Part shown: positions 24,510-32,327 of the stretch, piece by piece
Position numbering within the stretch: position 1 is the first letter of the stretch
How the letters are laid out: each line of letters opens with the position of its first letter
NCBI GenBank assembly: GCA_035720425.1
Contig: DASTOB010000132.1
Span: forward strand, 1 to 46,399
Length of the DNA stretch: 46,399 nt
Direction: 5' to 3'
Origin: DASTOB01 sp035720425
Lineage (GTDB): Bacteria; Chloroflexota; Limnocylindria; Limnocylindrales; CSP1-4
Notes under the pieces: model-generated
Databases searched by the model: none
Told to the model about the DNA's origin: nothing
What the model saw: only the letters and a program-made list of their open reading frames with translations
Made by a program: the position numbers and the translations under genes

Positions 24510-25694
24510 ATGTCCATGGGCGCGCCGGGCATGAGCACCACGTGGACGGGATGGGCCAGGGGCCTGTACCTCACGGCGATCGCGGTGTTCGTCGTGACCG
24601 TCGTGATCGGGATCCTGAACGGGCTCGATCTGGTCGAGTTCCCGCGCGACGTGCTGCTCACGCACGTCCATGCGGGAACGCTCGGCTGGATCACGCTCGG
24701 CATCGTGGCCACGGCGTTCTGGCTGTTCGGGACCGGGGATCGCTGGCTCGCCATCTCGCTGGCCGTGCTCGTCCCGATCTACGCCGCCGCGTTCTACACG
24801 GGCAACCTGCCCGCCCGAGCGGTGACCGGCACGGCCCTGCTCGTCGCGATCGGGTGGCTGCTCGTCTGGACCTGGCGGACCTATCTCGCCGGCGAGCGAA
24901 CCCTGCCGCGACTGTCCGTGACCCTGGGGTTGACCACGTTCGCCTACGGCGCCGTCCTCGGGGTCGTGCTCCAGATCCAGTTCGCGACCGGCAACGCGTG
25001 GCTGAGCGGCGACGCGATCGGCGCGCACGCGGGAGCGATGGTCTTCGCCTACGTCGTGCTCGCGACGATGGGACTCATCGAGTGGCGCCTGCGCGGCACG
25101 ACGGACCTGCCGCGCGGCGGCGTCATCCAGGTCGGCGCCCTGTTCGTCGGCGGGCTCATTCTCTCGCTCGGCCTGCTCGCCGGGCAGGGCCAGGCGGCCG
25201 GCGGGCTGTACCTGCTCGCGGAGCTCGTCGCGGTCGTCCTGTTCGTCGTCCGGATCGTTCCGACGGCGCTTCGTACGGCCTGGCTGGCACCCGGCCCGGC
25301 GCGGCAGGTAGGTGTCGCGACCGTGTGGGTCCTCGTCGCCCTGCTCCTGTTCATGTACCTCGTCGCCACGTTCATCGCGGCGCCGGACCCGGAGGCCCTG
25401 CCGCTCGGCGTGCTCATCGCGAGCGACCATGCCGTTTTCGTGGGCGTCGTCACGAACCTGCTCCTCGCCCTGACCGCGACGTTCGCGGCACGCGCGCCGG
25501 ATCGCTGGCCGGGCGCCGACCATCTCGTCTTCTGGGGCGTCAACGTCGGCCTCGCCGTGTTCGTCGTGGGTCTGATTGCCGAGTCGTCGGAAATCAAGCG
25601 CATCGGCAGCCCGGTGATGGGCGTCGCGATCCTGCTCGGCCTCGCCCTGGTCAGCCTGCGCCTGTGGGCTGCGCGCGACGTTGAGATGGCGTGA
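24510..25694 (+). CDS. Polytopic membrane protein, possibly heme-copper oxidase subunit I-like
   Basis: A 394-residue protein with about 12 hydrophobic segments across its whole length. Conserved-looking histidines lie at the ends of helices: THVHAGTLGW (His52, His54), GAHAGAMVF and SDHAVFVG. This layout resembles truncated or divergent heme-copper oxidase subunit I and NnrS-like heme membrane proteins, but the CuB histidine triad is not evident. Function is open. ATG 24510 is preceded by AAGGAGG at short spacing; ATG 24516 or 24531 are possible. A 90-base gap follows the NUDIX gene. Confidence 0.5.
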   Translation: MSMGAPGMSTTWTGWARGLYLTAIAVFVVTVVIGILNGLDLVEFPRDVLLTHVHAGTLGWITLGIVATAFWLFGTGDRWLAISLAVLVPIYAAAFYTGNLPARAVTGTALLVAIGWLLVWTWRTYLAGERTLPRLSVTLGLTTFAYGAVLGVVLQIQFATGNAWLSGDAIGAHAGAMVFAYVVLATMGLIEWRLRGTTDLPRGGVIQVGALFVGGLILSLGLLAGQGQAAGGLYLLAELVAVVLFVVRIVPTALRTAWLAPGPARQVGVATVWVLVALLLFMYLVATFIAAPDPEALPLGVLIASDHAVFVGVVTNLLLALTATFAARAPDRWPGADHLVFWGVNVGLAVFVVGLIAESSEIKRIGSPVMGVAILLGLALVSLRLWAARDVEMA

Positions 25695-25762
25695 TCAGGT
25701 CGGCCGACTCGGACGAGCGGATCCCGGCGGAAACATGACAGGAGTTGACAGCATTTCGGGGT

Positions 25763-25768
25763 TAGCAT
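25763..25768 (+). promoter_or_regulatory. Candidate leaderless -10 element of YcaQ-family gene
   Basis: TAGCAT on the plus strand, 7 bases before GTG 25776. A TTGACA at 25745 is too close (12-base spacing) to pair with it in the normal way. Confidence 0.35.
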
Positions 25769-25775
25769 CCCGGGT

Positions 25776-27029
25776 GTGACTCCCCACCTCGAGATCCGGC
25801 GCGCGGTCGCGCGCCGGTTCCTCGTCCTGCGCCACTTCCTCGCCCCACCGCGCTCCCTGCCGGCCGAGCCGGCCAGCGTCATGCGGGTCATCGACCGGAT
25901 CGGCTCGTTGCAGTTCGACCCGCTCGAGGTCGCCGGCCGAAACCACGATCTCGTCCTGCTCGCGCGGGTGGCCGGCTACGAGCGGGGCTGGACGGACGGC
26001 CTGCTGTACGACGAGCGCGTCCTCTTCGAGGCGTACAACAAGGGCCTGTCGCTGCTTCCGACCGCCGAGCTGCCGTGGTACCGCCTCACCTGGGATCGGG
26101 CTCGCGCGGAGCACGATGGGGGCGCCTTCGACGAGCACGCGCCACTCGTCGAGGAGCTGCTCGAGCGGATCCGGTCGAGCGGGCCGCTCAGCTCGATCAA
26201 TGTCGCACCGCGCGCCGCGATCGAGTGGTACTGGCGCCCGACGAACCCGGTCCGAGCCGTCCTCGAGGCCCTCGCCGAGGCCGGGATCCTGGGGCTCGCA
26301 CGACGGGACGGGAACCGGCGGGTCTACGACCTTGCCGAGCGGCTCTTCCCGGCCGACCTCCTGGCCGTGCGCCCGGACGAACGCGATCAGCGCCGGCATC
26401 GTCTCCTTTCACGCTACCGGGCCCACGGCCTGCTCGGAGCCGGCGGCTCGTCGGAGCTGTGGTACGGCACGGGACGCAACGCGGCGGAACGGGCCGACCT
26501 GCGCGGCGAGCTCGTCGAGACCGGCGCGATCGTCCCGGCGGCGGTCGAGGGCGTGCGCGGCCCGCGGTTCATCGTGGCGGACGAAGTCGACATCCTGACG
26601 CAGGCGGAGCATGAGGTGGAGGCGGGCCTGCCACCGGGCGACCACCCGCCGAGCGGGGCCTTCCTTGCGCCGCTCGACCCGCTCGCCTGGGATCGAGACC
26701 TGCTCCGGTCGCTGTTCGACTTCGACTACGTCTGGGAGGTCTACGTCCCGGAGCGGAAGCGACGCTGGGGCTACTACGTCCTGCCGATCCTGTACGGCGA
26801 CCGGCTCGTCGGCCGGATCGAGCCACGGATCGACCGCGCGGCAAAGACGCTGCGCGTCATTGGGCTGTGGTGGCAGCCGGGCGTCGACCCGCTCGCGGAC
26901 CCGGGCCTTGCGCAGGCGGTTGCCGACGCCCTCGAGGCCCATCGACGGTTCGCCGGCGTCGCACGAATCGCGATGCCGCGCGCGGCGCGGCATCGGGCGT
27001 TTACGGCAGAGGTGCGGCGCCGGCTGTGA
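25776..27029 (+). CDS. Winged-helix DNA glycosylase, YcaQ/AlkZ family
   Basis: A 417-residue protein of the HTH_42 family, which includes the E. coli interstrand-crosslink glycosylase YcaQ and Streptomyces AlkZ. The family core LQFDPLEVAGRNHDLVL contains the Q-x-D catalytic motif (Gln46, Asp48), the form seen in YcaQ. The blocks FEAYNKGLSLLP and FLAPLDPLAWDRDLL are also characteristic, with three winged-helix-like repeats between. It would unhook alkylated or crosslinked bases. It stands alone between unrelated genes, and the GTG start agrees with a leaderless transcript. Confidence 0.85.
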   Translation: MTPHLEIRRAVARRFLVLRHFLAPPRSLPAEPASVMRVIDRIGSLQFDPLEVAGRNHDLVLLARVAGYERGWTDGLLYDERVLFEAYNKGLSLLPTAELPWYRLTWDRARAEHDGGAFDEHAPLVEELLERIRSSGPLSSINVAPRAAIEWYWRPTNPVRAVLEALAEAGILGLARRDGNRRVYDLAERLFPADLLAVRPDERDQRRHRLLSRYRAHGLLGAGGSSELWYGTGRNAAERADLRGELVETGAIVPAAVEGVRGPRFIVADEVDILTQAEHEVEAGLPPGDHPPSGAFLAPLDPLAWDRDLLRSLFDFDYVWEVYVPERKRRWGYYVLPILYGDRLVGRIEPRIDRAAKTLRVIGLWWQPGVDPLADPGLAQAVADALEAHRRFAGVARIAMPRAARHRAFTAEVRRRL

Positions 27030-27072
27030 GGGACGGCCGGCGCCGGGAGGCGGAGCTCGGAGGTCCGACGGG

Positions 27073-27936
27073 TCAGGTTCGGACGGTCTGGTAGATCCAG
27101 CGCCCGATGTTGCCGGCCCGGTCCCGTGCCCGGACCCGGAACTCGTAGCGCGTGCCGCGGCTCAGGGTGACGTGCCGCCGGCCGAGCGTGGTCGCGCTCG
27201 TCACCCACACCCAGCGCCCGCCGGCTCGGCGAACCTGGACCTGGTAGTTGCGGACGCCGGCTCCGACGTCGCTCCCGGCCCAGCGGACCGTGACGACCCG
27301 GCGGCTGCCGCTGGCGCGGACGCTCGTCGTGCCCCACCGAACGGTCGGCGGCGTCCGGTCCGCCGATGTCGACGGGGCCGCGACCGGCGCGGGCGCCGGC
27401 GCGGGTGCGGCCGTCGTTCCGAGGACCACGAACACCGCGGTCCAGTACGTCTTGCCGGTCGACGCGTTCGTCGCGACCCCGACACCGACGGCGTTGTACC
27501 CGGTGCCGAGCACGACGGCCCGATGGGGGTCGGAGTCGAGCCACGAGTTGCGGGCGGTGATCGCCGAATCGGCGAGCGACGGCCACTGGTTCCAGGCGAG
27601 GACCTCGCCGGCTGCCTTCCACGGGATGCCGGCGGCGCTGAGCAGGTCGAACACCTTCCGGCCATCGGGTTGCGTATGGCTGAAGTAATCCTTCGTGGCC
27701 ATGTCGACCGACCGCGCGCGGGCAACCGACGCGACGGCGGCGTTGACGGCGACCGCGGGCAGCCCCGCGGAGCCGCGCGACTCGTTCATGAGCCGGACGA
27801 GCTCGAGTTCGGCGGCCTCGACGGTGAGGCTCGCCGTGTCGCTCGCGGCGACGGCGGGCGCCCACGTGCCCGCGACGACGATCGCGAGCGCGAGCATGGC
27901 CAGGGGCGCGATCGGGCGGCGGGAACGGGAGGACAT
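27073..27936 (-). CDS. Secreted CAP (SCP-like) domain protein with Fn3-like C-terminus
   Basis: A 287-residue exported protein. A signal peptide occupies residues 1-32. The CAP/YkwD-type domain (about 38-180) shows the usual MNESRGSAGLP opening, YFSHTQPDGRKVFD, an E in the GEVLAWNQ block and DPHRAVVLGTGYNAVGVG. A Pro/Ala linker leads to a C-terminal beta domain (about 200-287) like fibronectin type III. CAP proteins bind lipids or the cell wall; enzymatic activity is not established for most. The ATG at 27936 is chosen over 28038 because it starts the signal peptide directly. Confidence 0.85.
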   Translation of the reverse strand: MSSRSRRPIAPLAMLALAIVVAGTWAPAVAASDTASLTVEAAELELVRLMNESRGSAGLPAVAVNAAVASVARARSVDMATKDYFSHTQPDGRKVFDLLSAAGIPWKAAGEVLAWNQWPSLADSAITARNSWLDSDPHRAVVLGTGYNAVGVGVATNASTGKTYWTAVFVVLGTTAAPAPAPAPVAAPSTSADRTPPTVRWGTTSVRASGSRRVVTVRWAGSDVGAGVRNYQVQVRRAGGRWVWVTSATTLGRRHVTLSRGTRYEFRVRARDRAGNIGRWIYQTVRT

Positions 27937-27944
27937 GATCCGCT

Positions 27945-27983
27945 GAGACCTCGGTGCTGGACCGCTCGTCGGGGAGCGGTCTC
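27945..27983 (-). promoter_or_regulatory. Hairpin with alternative pairing in the CAP gene 5' region
   Basis: An 8-bp stem GACCGCTC (27960-27967)/GAGCGGTC (27974-27981) lies just upstream of the CAP gene. A second 6-bp pairing, GAGACC (27945-27950)/GGTCTC (27978-27983), shares its right arm, so only one can form. Possibly a post-transcriptional switch; weak evidence in a high-GC region. Confidence 0.3.
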
Positions 27984-28189
27984 GTCTGCCAACGAGGGTG
28001 CGATCGATCGGTCGGGCCGGCCATCGCCCGCTCGTCATGTCCCCGGATCGCGGAATGGTCCCGGTCCTGCCCTACGCCGGTTGGGGGAGGGACTTCCGGT
28101 GCCGGTGCGCACCGCGCCCGGCTGCCGGTCCGGTGTGGGAGGATTCCGCGCAGGGCACGGTCCAGCCCGGCAGGAAGGGAGCGACGAGG

Positions 28190-28633
28190 ATGGCGGAGAT
28201 CAGACGAGCCGAGGCCACCTGGAGCGGGGACCTCGTATCGGGCTCCGGAACCGTCCGGGCCGCGACGAGCGGCGCGTTCGGGGACCTGCCCGTGACGTGG
28301 GCGTCACGAACGGCCGATCACGACGGCCGGACGAGTCCCGAGGAGCTCGTCGCCGCGGCGCATGCCGCGTGCTTCTCGATGGCGCTGTCTGCCGGACTCG
28401 CGCGGGCCGGCCATACGGCCGAGCGCCTCGACGTCGCGGCCGACGTGACGTTCGACAAGACAGACGCCGGATGGCGCGTCACGTCGAGCGCCCTGACCGT
28501 TCGCGGCCGCGTCGCGGGCATGTCGGCACAGGACTTCGTGGTCGCCGCCGAGGCTGCCCGGGATGGCTGCCCGATCTCGAACGCGCTGAAGGGCAACGTC
28601 GCCCTGAGCGTCGAGGCGACGCTCGAGTCCTGA
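28190..28633 (+). CDS. OsmC family peroxiredoxin-like protein
   Basis: A 147-residue OsmC/Ohr superfamily protein. The two redox cysteines are Cys61 (AAAHAACFSMAL) and Cys127 (ARDGCPISNAL), with the SPEELVAAAHA helix typical of OsmC. It should reduce organic hydroperoxides with lipoyl or thiol donors. A purine-rich AGGAAGGGAG lies upstream of ATG 28190; a long 5' region of 250 bases separates it from the divergent CAP gene. It ends before a strong bidirectional terminator. Its location beside a formaldehyde-generating pathway may be chance. Confidence 0.88.
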   Translation: MAEIRRAEATWSGDLVSGSGTVRAATSGAFGDLPVTWASRTADHDGRTSPEELVAAAHAACFSMALSAGLARAGHTAERLDVAADVTFDKTDAGWRVTSSALTVRGRVAGMSAQDFVVAAEAARDGCPISNALKGNVALSVEATLES

Positions 28634-28651
28634 CCCGGTCGGTCGCGCAAA

Positions 28652-28682
28652 GAGACCGCCGCGGCGGGGCCGCGGCGGTCTC
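28652..28682. terminator. Bidirectional 13-bp terminator hairpin
   Basis: GAGACCGCCGCGG (28652-28664) pairs perfectly with CCGCGGCGGTCTC (28670-28682) around CGGGG. It lies between the convergent osmC and amt-linked genes. No run of T on either side, so efficiency without Rho is uncertain. Confidence 0.6.
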
Positions 28683-28705
28683 GACGATTTCGACGACGGG
28701 TACGA

Positions 28706-28960
28706 TCAGCCTGACGCGCCCGGACCGGATGACGGCGGCACGTGCGGATGCTCGGGCTCGCCGGCGCCGGGCAGGAGGAGGCGTTCGTCGAACGCCTCGC
28801 GGGCGTCGTCCCACTCCTTCGACTCGGCCCGGTTCTGGAGGTAGTGCCAGATGATCCACAGCGCGATGCCGATGATCGCGAGCGGCACCTCCGTGCCGGG
28901 GAATGGGTAGATCGGCCCGATCTCGCCGGGATTGCTGAACGATTCGATGCCGGTTGCCAT
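28706..28960 (-). CDS. Small single-pass membrane protein linked to Amt
   Basis: An 84-residue protein of unknown family. Residues 25-41 (VPLAIIGIALWIIWHYL) form one transmembrane helix. A charged stretch (NRAESKEWDDAREAFDERL) follows and a Pro/Gly/His tail ends the protein. AGGAAGGAGG precedes the ATG, and the gap to the amt stop is 18 bases, so it is in the amt transcript. The usual partner of Amt is the cytosolic PII protein GlnK; this is not PII. It could be an accessory or regulatory subunit of the transporter (inference). Confidence 0.6.
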   Translation of the reverse strand: MATGIESFSNPGEIGPIYPFPGTEVPLAIIGIALWIIWHYLQNRAESKEWDDAREAFDERLLLPGAGEPEHPHVPPSSGPGASG

Positions 28961-28978
28961 TGCTGCCTCCTTCCTCGC

Positions 28979-30415
28979 TCAGGAACCGGTGGGACCGGAG
29001 GGCCGGCCGAACAGCGATTGCGCCTCCTGCTTCTCGATCAGCTCGAAGTCCGTGTACGTCCGCGAGAAGTACGGATACGACGAGTCGAGCGTGTTCGTGT
29101 CGAGGCCGGCAAGCTCCGCCTCGGCTGGGACGCGGATCAGGCCGGCGGCCTTGAGGATGCGCGCCACGACGTAGGTCGGGGCGAAGCCGAGGACGGCGAA
29201 CATGATCACGGCACCGATGATGTTGCCGATCGGGTTGACGGCCGGGAACCCATCGGGGGTCACGCCGAAGAACGGCGCGGCACTGCCGGCCAGGGGCGCC
29301 GCGGCGGGATAGCCCCACAGCAGGAAGCCGGCGATGACGACCCCGAAGAACCCGGAGTAGCCGTGGACGGCGACGGCACCGACGCCGTCGTCGATCTTGA
29401 ACCGGCGCTCGACGTAGTAGTGGCCCTTGTAGGCGACGATCGCGCCGAGGCCACCGACGATCATGGCCTGGATCGGGTGGTAGTAGTCGTTGCCGGCGGA
29501 GGCCGCGATGATCCCGGTCAGGCCGCACGACAGCGTCCAGTACGGCTGGCCCTTGCTGAGCAGGAAGCCCATCATCAGGCCGCCGGACAGGGACATGAGG
29601 AAGTTGAACGTGATCGCCGACAGCGTCGTCGGCATGAGATAGATGTTCGTGGCCGAGAAGAACGGCTCACCATCCGTGCCGATGTTGAGGACCGGGATGT
29701 TGCAGGCGGCATAGAAGCCCCAGAACCCGGTATAGATGATGAGCAGACCGAGGCACGCCATCCAGACGTTGTGGGCAGGGATGGCGCGTGGTTCGCCGTT
29801 CGGCCCGAACCGTCCGATCCGCGGGCCGACCACGATGAGGGCCGCGAGGGCCGCACCGCCGGCGATGGCGTGGATGACGCCCGAGGCATAGGCATCGTGG
29901 TAACCGAGGAGCTGGACCATCCAGCCGTTCGGCGACCAGCCCCAGGCGGCGTCGATGATCCAGGTCACCGAGCCGACGAGCACGGCGATGAGGAGGAACG
30001 CCCCGGTCCGGGTGCGCTCCATGATCGCGCCCGACACGATCGAGGCGGCCGTCCACGAGAAGAGCAGGAACGCCGCCCAGAAGACGCCGGTGATCCGATC
30101 CGCCATGTTCGGGCCCATGAGCGGAGACCAGGCATAGAACAGGTCCGAGGTCTCGGACGGGATGCCCATGCCGGCGTTGATGAGCGGGCCGTTGATGAAC
30201 GCGAAGTAGATCCACCAGCCGAAGAAGAAGAACGTGACCGTGACGACCGGGATGAGCATCACGTTCTTGACCAGGATGTGCTGGAGGTTCTTCCGCCTCC
30301 CCACGCCGACTTCGTACGTCGCGAAGCCGACGTGGATGAGGAACATCATGACGACCGTCACCCAGTAGTAGAACTCGGTGAACAGGACGTTCAGGGAATC
30401 GGTGAGATCGGTCAT
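28979..30415 (-). CDS. amt: Ammonium/methylammonium transporter, Amt family
   Basis: A 478-residue Amt/Mep/Rh channel with about 11 membrane helices. The pore twin-histidine pair is His182 (SGVIHAIAGG) and His351 (AVAVHGYSGFFG), and Asp174 matches the structural aspartate before the first. The C-terminal cytosolic tail of about 70 residues is longer than in E. coli AmtB. GGAGGGAGGG lies directly before the ATG. Amt proteins carry methylammonium as well as ammonium, and the divergent methylamine-utilisation genes make methylammonium a plausible physiological substrate. Probably co-transcribed with the XRE-cupin regulator (137-base gap) and the 84-aa protein. Confidence 0.92.
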   Translation of the reverse strand: MTDLTDSLNVLFTEFYYWVTVVMMFLIHVGFATYEVGVGRRKNLQHILVKNVMLIPVVTVTFFFFGWWIYFAFINGPLINAGMGIPSETSDLFYAWSPLMGPNMADRITGVFWAAFLLFSWTAASIVSGAIMERTRTGAFLLIAVLVGSVTWIIDAAWGWSPNGWMVQLLGYHDAYASGVIHAIAGGAALAALIVVGPRIGRFGPNGEPRAIPAHNVWMACLGLLIIYTGFWGFYAACNIPVLNIGTDGEPFFSATNIYLMPTTLSAITFNFLMSLSGGLMMGFLLSKGQPYWTLSCGLTGIIAASAGNDYYHPIQAMIVGGLGAIVAYKGHYYVERRFKIDDGVGAVAVHGYSGFFGVVIAGFLLWGYPAAAPLAGSAAPFFGVTPDGFPAVNPIGNIIGAVIMFAVLGFAPTYVVARILKAAGLIRVPAEAELAGLDTNTLDSSYPYFSRTYTDFELIEKQEAQSLFGRPSGPTGS

Positions 30416-30552
30416 ACCCTCCCTCCACGAGTCAGGGCGCCCAGGCGCGCCCGGCAGCGGTGACCTCCTTCGAGGGCCGTACGATCCCCGCCACCTGTCG
30501 GTAGCTCAGTCGCGTGGGTCCGTCGTGCGCCCCTCCCTTCTCCCCTGCTCCG

Positions 30553-31194
30553 TCAGCCGGATCCCTCGTCGGCATCGAGCTCGACGGTGATCGACAGGAA
30601 CCGGATCGGCAGCGCATCAAGGCGCTCCGGACCGTGCGGGATGTGCCCGTCGAACATGAGCGAATCCCCGGGCCCCAGGTCGTACGTGTGCTGGCCGTAG
30701 CGGTAGACGAACGACCCTTCCAGGCCGTACAGGAACTCGACGCCGTCGTGCTGGAAGAGCGGGAACTCCTCGCTCTGCTTGGTCAGGGTGACGAGGAACG
30801 GCTGGACCCGTCGCTGGGCGCCCTTGGCCGCGGCGAGCAGTTCGTAGCGGTGCCCGTGACGGGTGCCCTGGCGGACGAGCTCGATCCCCTCGCCGGCCTT
30901 CACGTACGACGCGTCCCGCTCCTCCTCGAACCCGCGGAAGAACGTCGTGACCGGGACCTCCAGGGCAAGCGACAGGCGCGCGAGCGTACGGAGGCTCGGT
31001 GACGTCTGGGCATTCTCGATCTTCGAGATCATCCCGAGCGACAGCCCGGACCGCGTGGCGACGTCGTTGAGGGTCAGGCCGAGCCGGCGTCGCTCCTCGT
31101 GCAGGCGGCGGCCGATGGCGCGGTTGATCGCCTCGTCGAGGAACGCCGCCTCGTCGTCGGTCGCGGTGACGGGTTCGTCTGCTGGCTCCGACAT
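30553..31194 (-). CDS. XRE-family regulator with C-terminal cupin sensor domain
   Basis: A 213-residue regulator. The N-terminal helix-turn-helix at about 28-82 reads LGLTLNDVATRSGLSLGMIS then LARLSLALEVPVTTFF. The C-terminal cupin at about 125-205 includes EFPLFQHDGVEFLYGLEGSF and GDSLMFDGHIPHGPER. Such proteins sense small metabolites, including amines and polyamine intermediates (PuuR-like). It lies exactly between amt and the divergent mgs/mgd/gmaS genes, so it is the likely local switch for methylamine use. GGAGA precedes the ATG. Ligand and operator are unproven. Confidence 0.85.
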   Translation of the reverse strand: MSEPADEPVTATDDEAAFLDEAINRAIGRRLHEERRRLGLTLNDVATRSGLSLGMISKIENAQTSPSLRTLARLSLALEVPVTTFFRGFEEERDASYVKAGEGIELVRQGTRHGHRYELLAAAKGAQRRVQPFLVTLTKQSEEFPLFQHDGVEFLYGLEGSFVYRYGQHTYDLGPGDSLMFDGHIPHGPERLDALPIRFLSITVELDADEGSG

Positions 31195-31312
31195 CGGTCT
31201 CCGTCGGGCGGGTCGCTGGCAGCGCCGTGCACGCGTCGGACAGGGTACACCATGAGGAAAGTCGCTCGTGGGCCGATACGGGCCGCTCTTGCACCACAGT
31301 GGATCGCAGGCC

Positions 31313-31318
31313 TATGCT
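31313..31318 (+). promoter_or_regulatory. Candidate -10 element of the mgs-mgd-gmaS operon
   Basis: TATGCT on the plus strand, with a poor -35 candidate TTGCAC at 31289-31294 (18-base spacer). GTG 31326 follows after 7 bases. Confidence 0.4.
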
Positions 31319-31325
31319 TTCGCCT

Positions 31326-31391
31326 GTGAGTGGAGGCTGGCCGGCTCAACGGCCCGGATCCGTCTCACGGTTCTACCCGTGGTGGAGTTGA
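31326..31391 (+). CDS. Leaderless leader ORF (21 codons) upstream of mgsA
   Basis: GTG 7 bases after TATGCT opens a 21-codon frame ending in TGA at 31389-31391, three bases before the mgsA ATG. The peptide is aromatic-rich near its end (RFYPWWS). The mgsA ribosome-binding stretch GGAG lies inside its last codons, so translation of the leader could gate or assist mgsA translation. No protein family is recognisable. It could also be a chance frame. Confidence 0.4.
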   Translation: MSGGWPAQRPGSVSRFYPWWS

Positions 31392-31394
31392 GCC

Positions 31395-32327
31395 ATGTGC
31401 GGCATCGCCGGTTACCTGTCCAGGCGCGACGAGCCGCAGCCCGTCGGGCGGATCCTCCTCGACATGCTCACGAGCCTCGCCCGGCGCGGTCCGGACTCGG
31501 CCGGCGTGGCGCTCTTCCGGACCGAACCCGCGCATCGCGAGACGTGCTGGATCCGGCTGCCGGAGCGCGGCGACCCCGCGGCCCACGAGCGCCGGATCGT
31601 GGCCGAGCTCGCGGTCGTCGGCGACGTCGGGTCGGTTGAGCGGCGCCATGGCCTGCTCCGCGTCGAGCTCGGGCCGAACGACGGGCCGGCGGCGATCCGC
31701 CTTGCGGTCGAGCGCGGCGACGAGGAGGTCGAGGTCGTGAGCGTCGGCCGCCAGCTCGAGCTGATCAAGCAGGTCGGCCACCCGGACGAGCTCGGCGGGA
31801 CGTACCCGGTCGAGGACTTCCGCGGCACGCACGCGATCGGCCACACCCGCCTGTCGACGGAAAGCCGGGTCGACCTCACCCACTCGCAGCCGTTCTGGGC
31901 GCGCGGCGTCGCGGACCTCGCGACCGTCCACAACGGGCACATCACCAACTACCACAAGCTGCGCCGGATGTACGAGCAGCGCGGGGTCCGCTTCTTCTCC
32001 GAGAACGACTCGGAGATCATCGGCGTCTACCTCGCCGACCAGCTCGATCGCGGCCTCAGCCTCGAGCAGGCGCTCGAGGCGTCGCTCGACGACTTCGACG
32101 GCAGCTTCACCTATCTCGTCGCGAACGGCGAGTCGATCGGCTTCGCGCGCGACCCGTTCGCGCTCAAGCCGCTCGTCACCGTCGAGACCGACGACTACGT
32201 CGCGATCGCCAACGAGGAGGTCGCGATCCGCGCCGCGCTCGGCACGGCCGGCGTCGCCCATGAGCCGTCCGGCCACGTCTTTCGGCTGTGGCGGCGTGGG
32301 CCCGTGGCGGCCCCGGCAGCAGCCTGA
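31395..32327 (+). CDS. mgsA: N-methylglutamate synthase subunit A (class II glutamine amidotransferase domain)
   Basis: A 310-residue Ntn-type glutaminase domain. Cys2 (MCGIAGY) is the nucleophile. RRGPDSAG, GHTRLSTES, VHNGHITN and the ENDSEIIGVYL block are the class II amidotransferase core. This is the N-terminal part of large-subunit glutamate synthase as a separate protein, as in MgsA (also GlxB of rhizobia). With MgsB and MgsC it is predicted to take the methylamino group from gamma-glutamylmethylamide and form N-methylglutamate. The next gene starts within its stop codon (TGATG). Split glutamate synthase is the alternative, disfavoured by the neighbours. Confidence 0.87.
   Translation: MCGIAGYLSRRDEPQPVGRILLDMLTSLARRGPDSAGVALFRTEPAHRETCWIRLPERGDPAAHERRIVAELAVVGDVGSVERRHGLLRVELGPNDGPAAIRLAVERGDEEVEVVSVGRQLELIKQVGHPDELGGTYPVEDFRGTHAIGHTRLSTESRVDLTHSQPFWARGVADLATVHNGHITNYHKLRRMYEQRGVRFFSENDSEIIGVYLADQLDRGLSLEQALEASLDDFDGSFTYLVANGESIGFARDPFALKPLVTVETDDYVAIANEEVAIRAALGTAGVAHEPSGHVFRLWRRGPVAAPAAA

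Noticed and set aside
30416..30474. Perfect AAGGAGGT upstream of amt with an in-frame CTG 14 codons before the ATG
   Set aside because: CTG starts are very rare, and the ATG at 30415 has its own GGAGGGAGGG; the extra residues match nothing in Amt.
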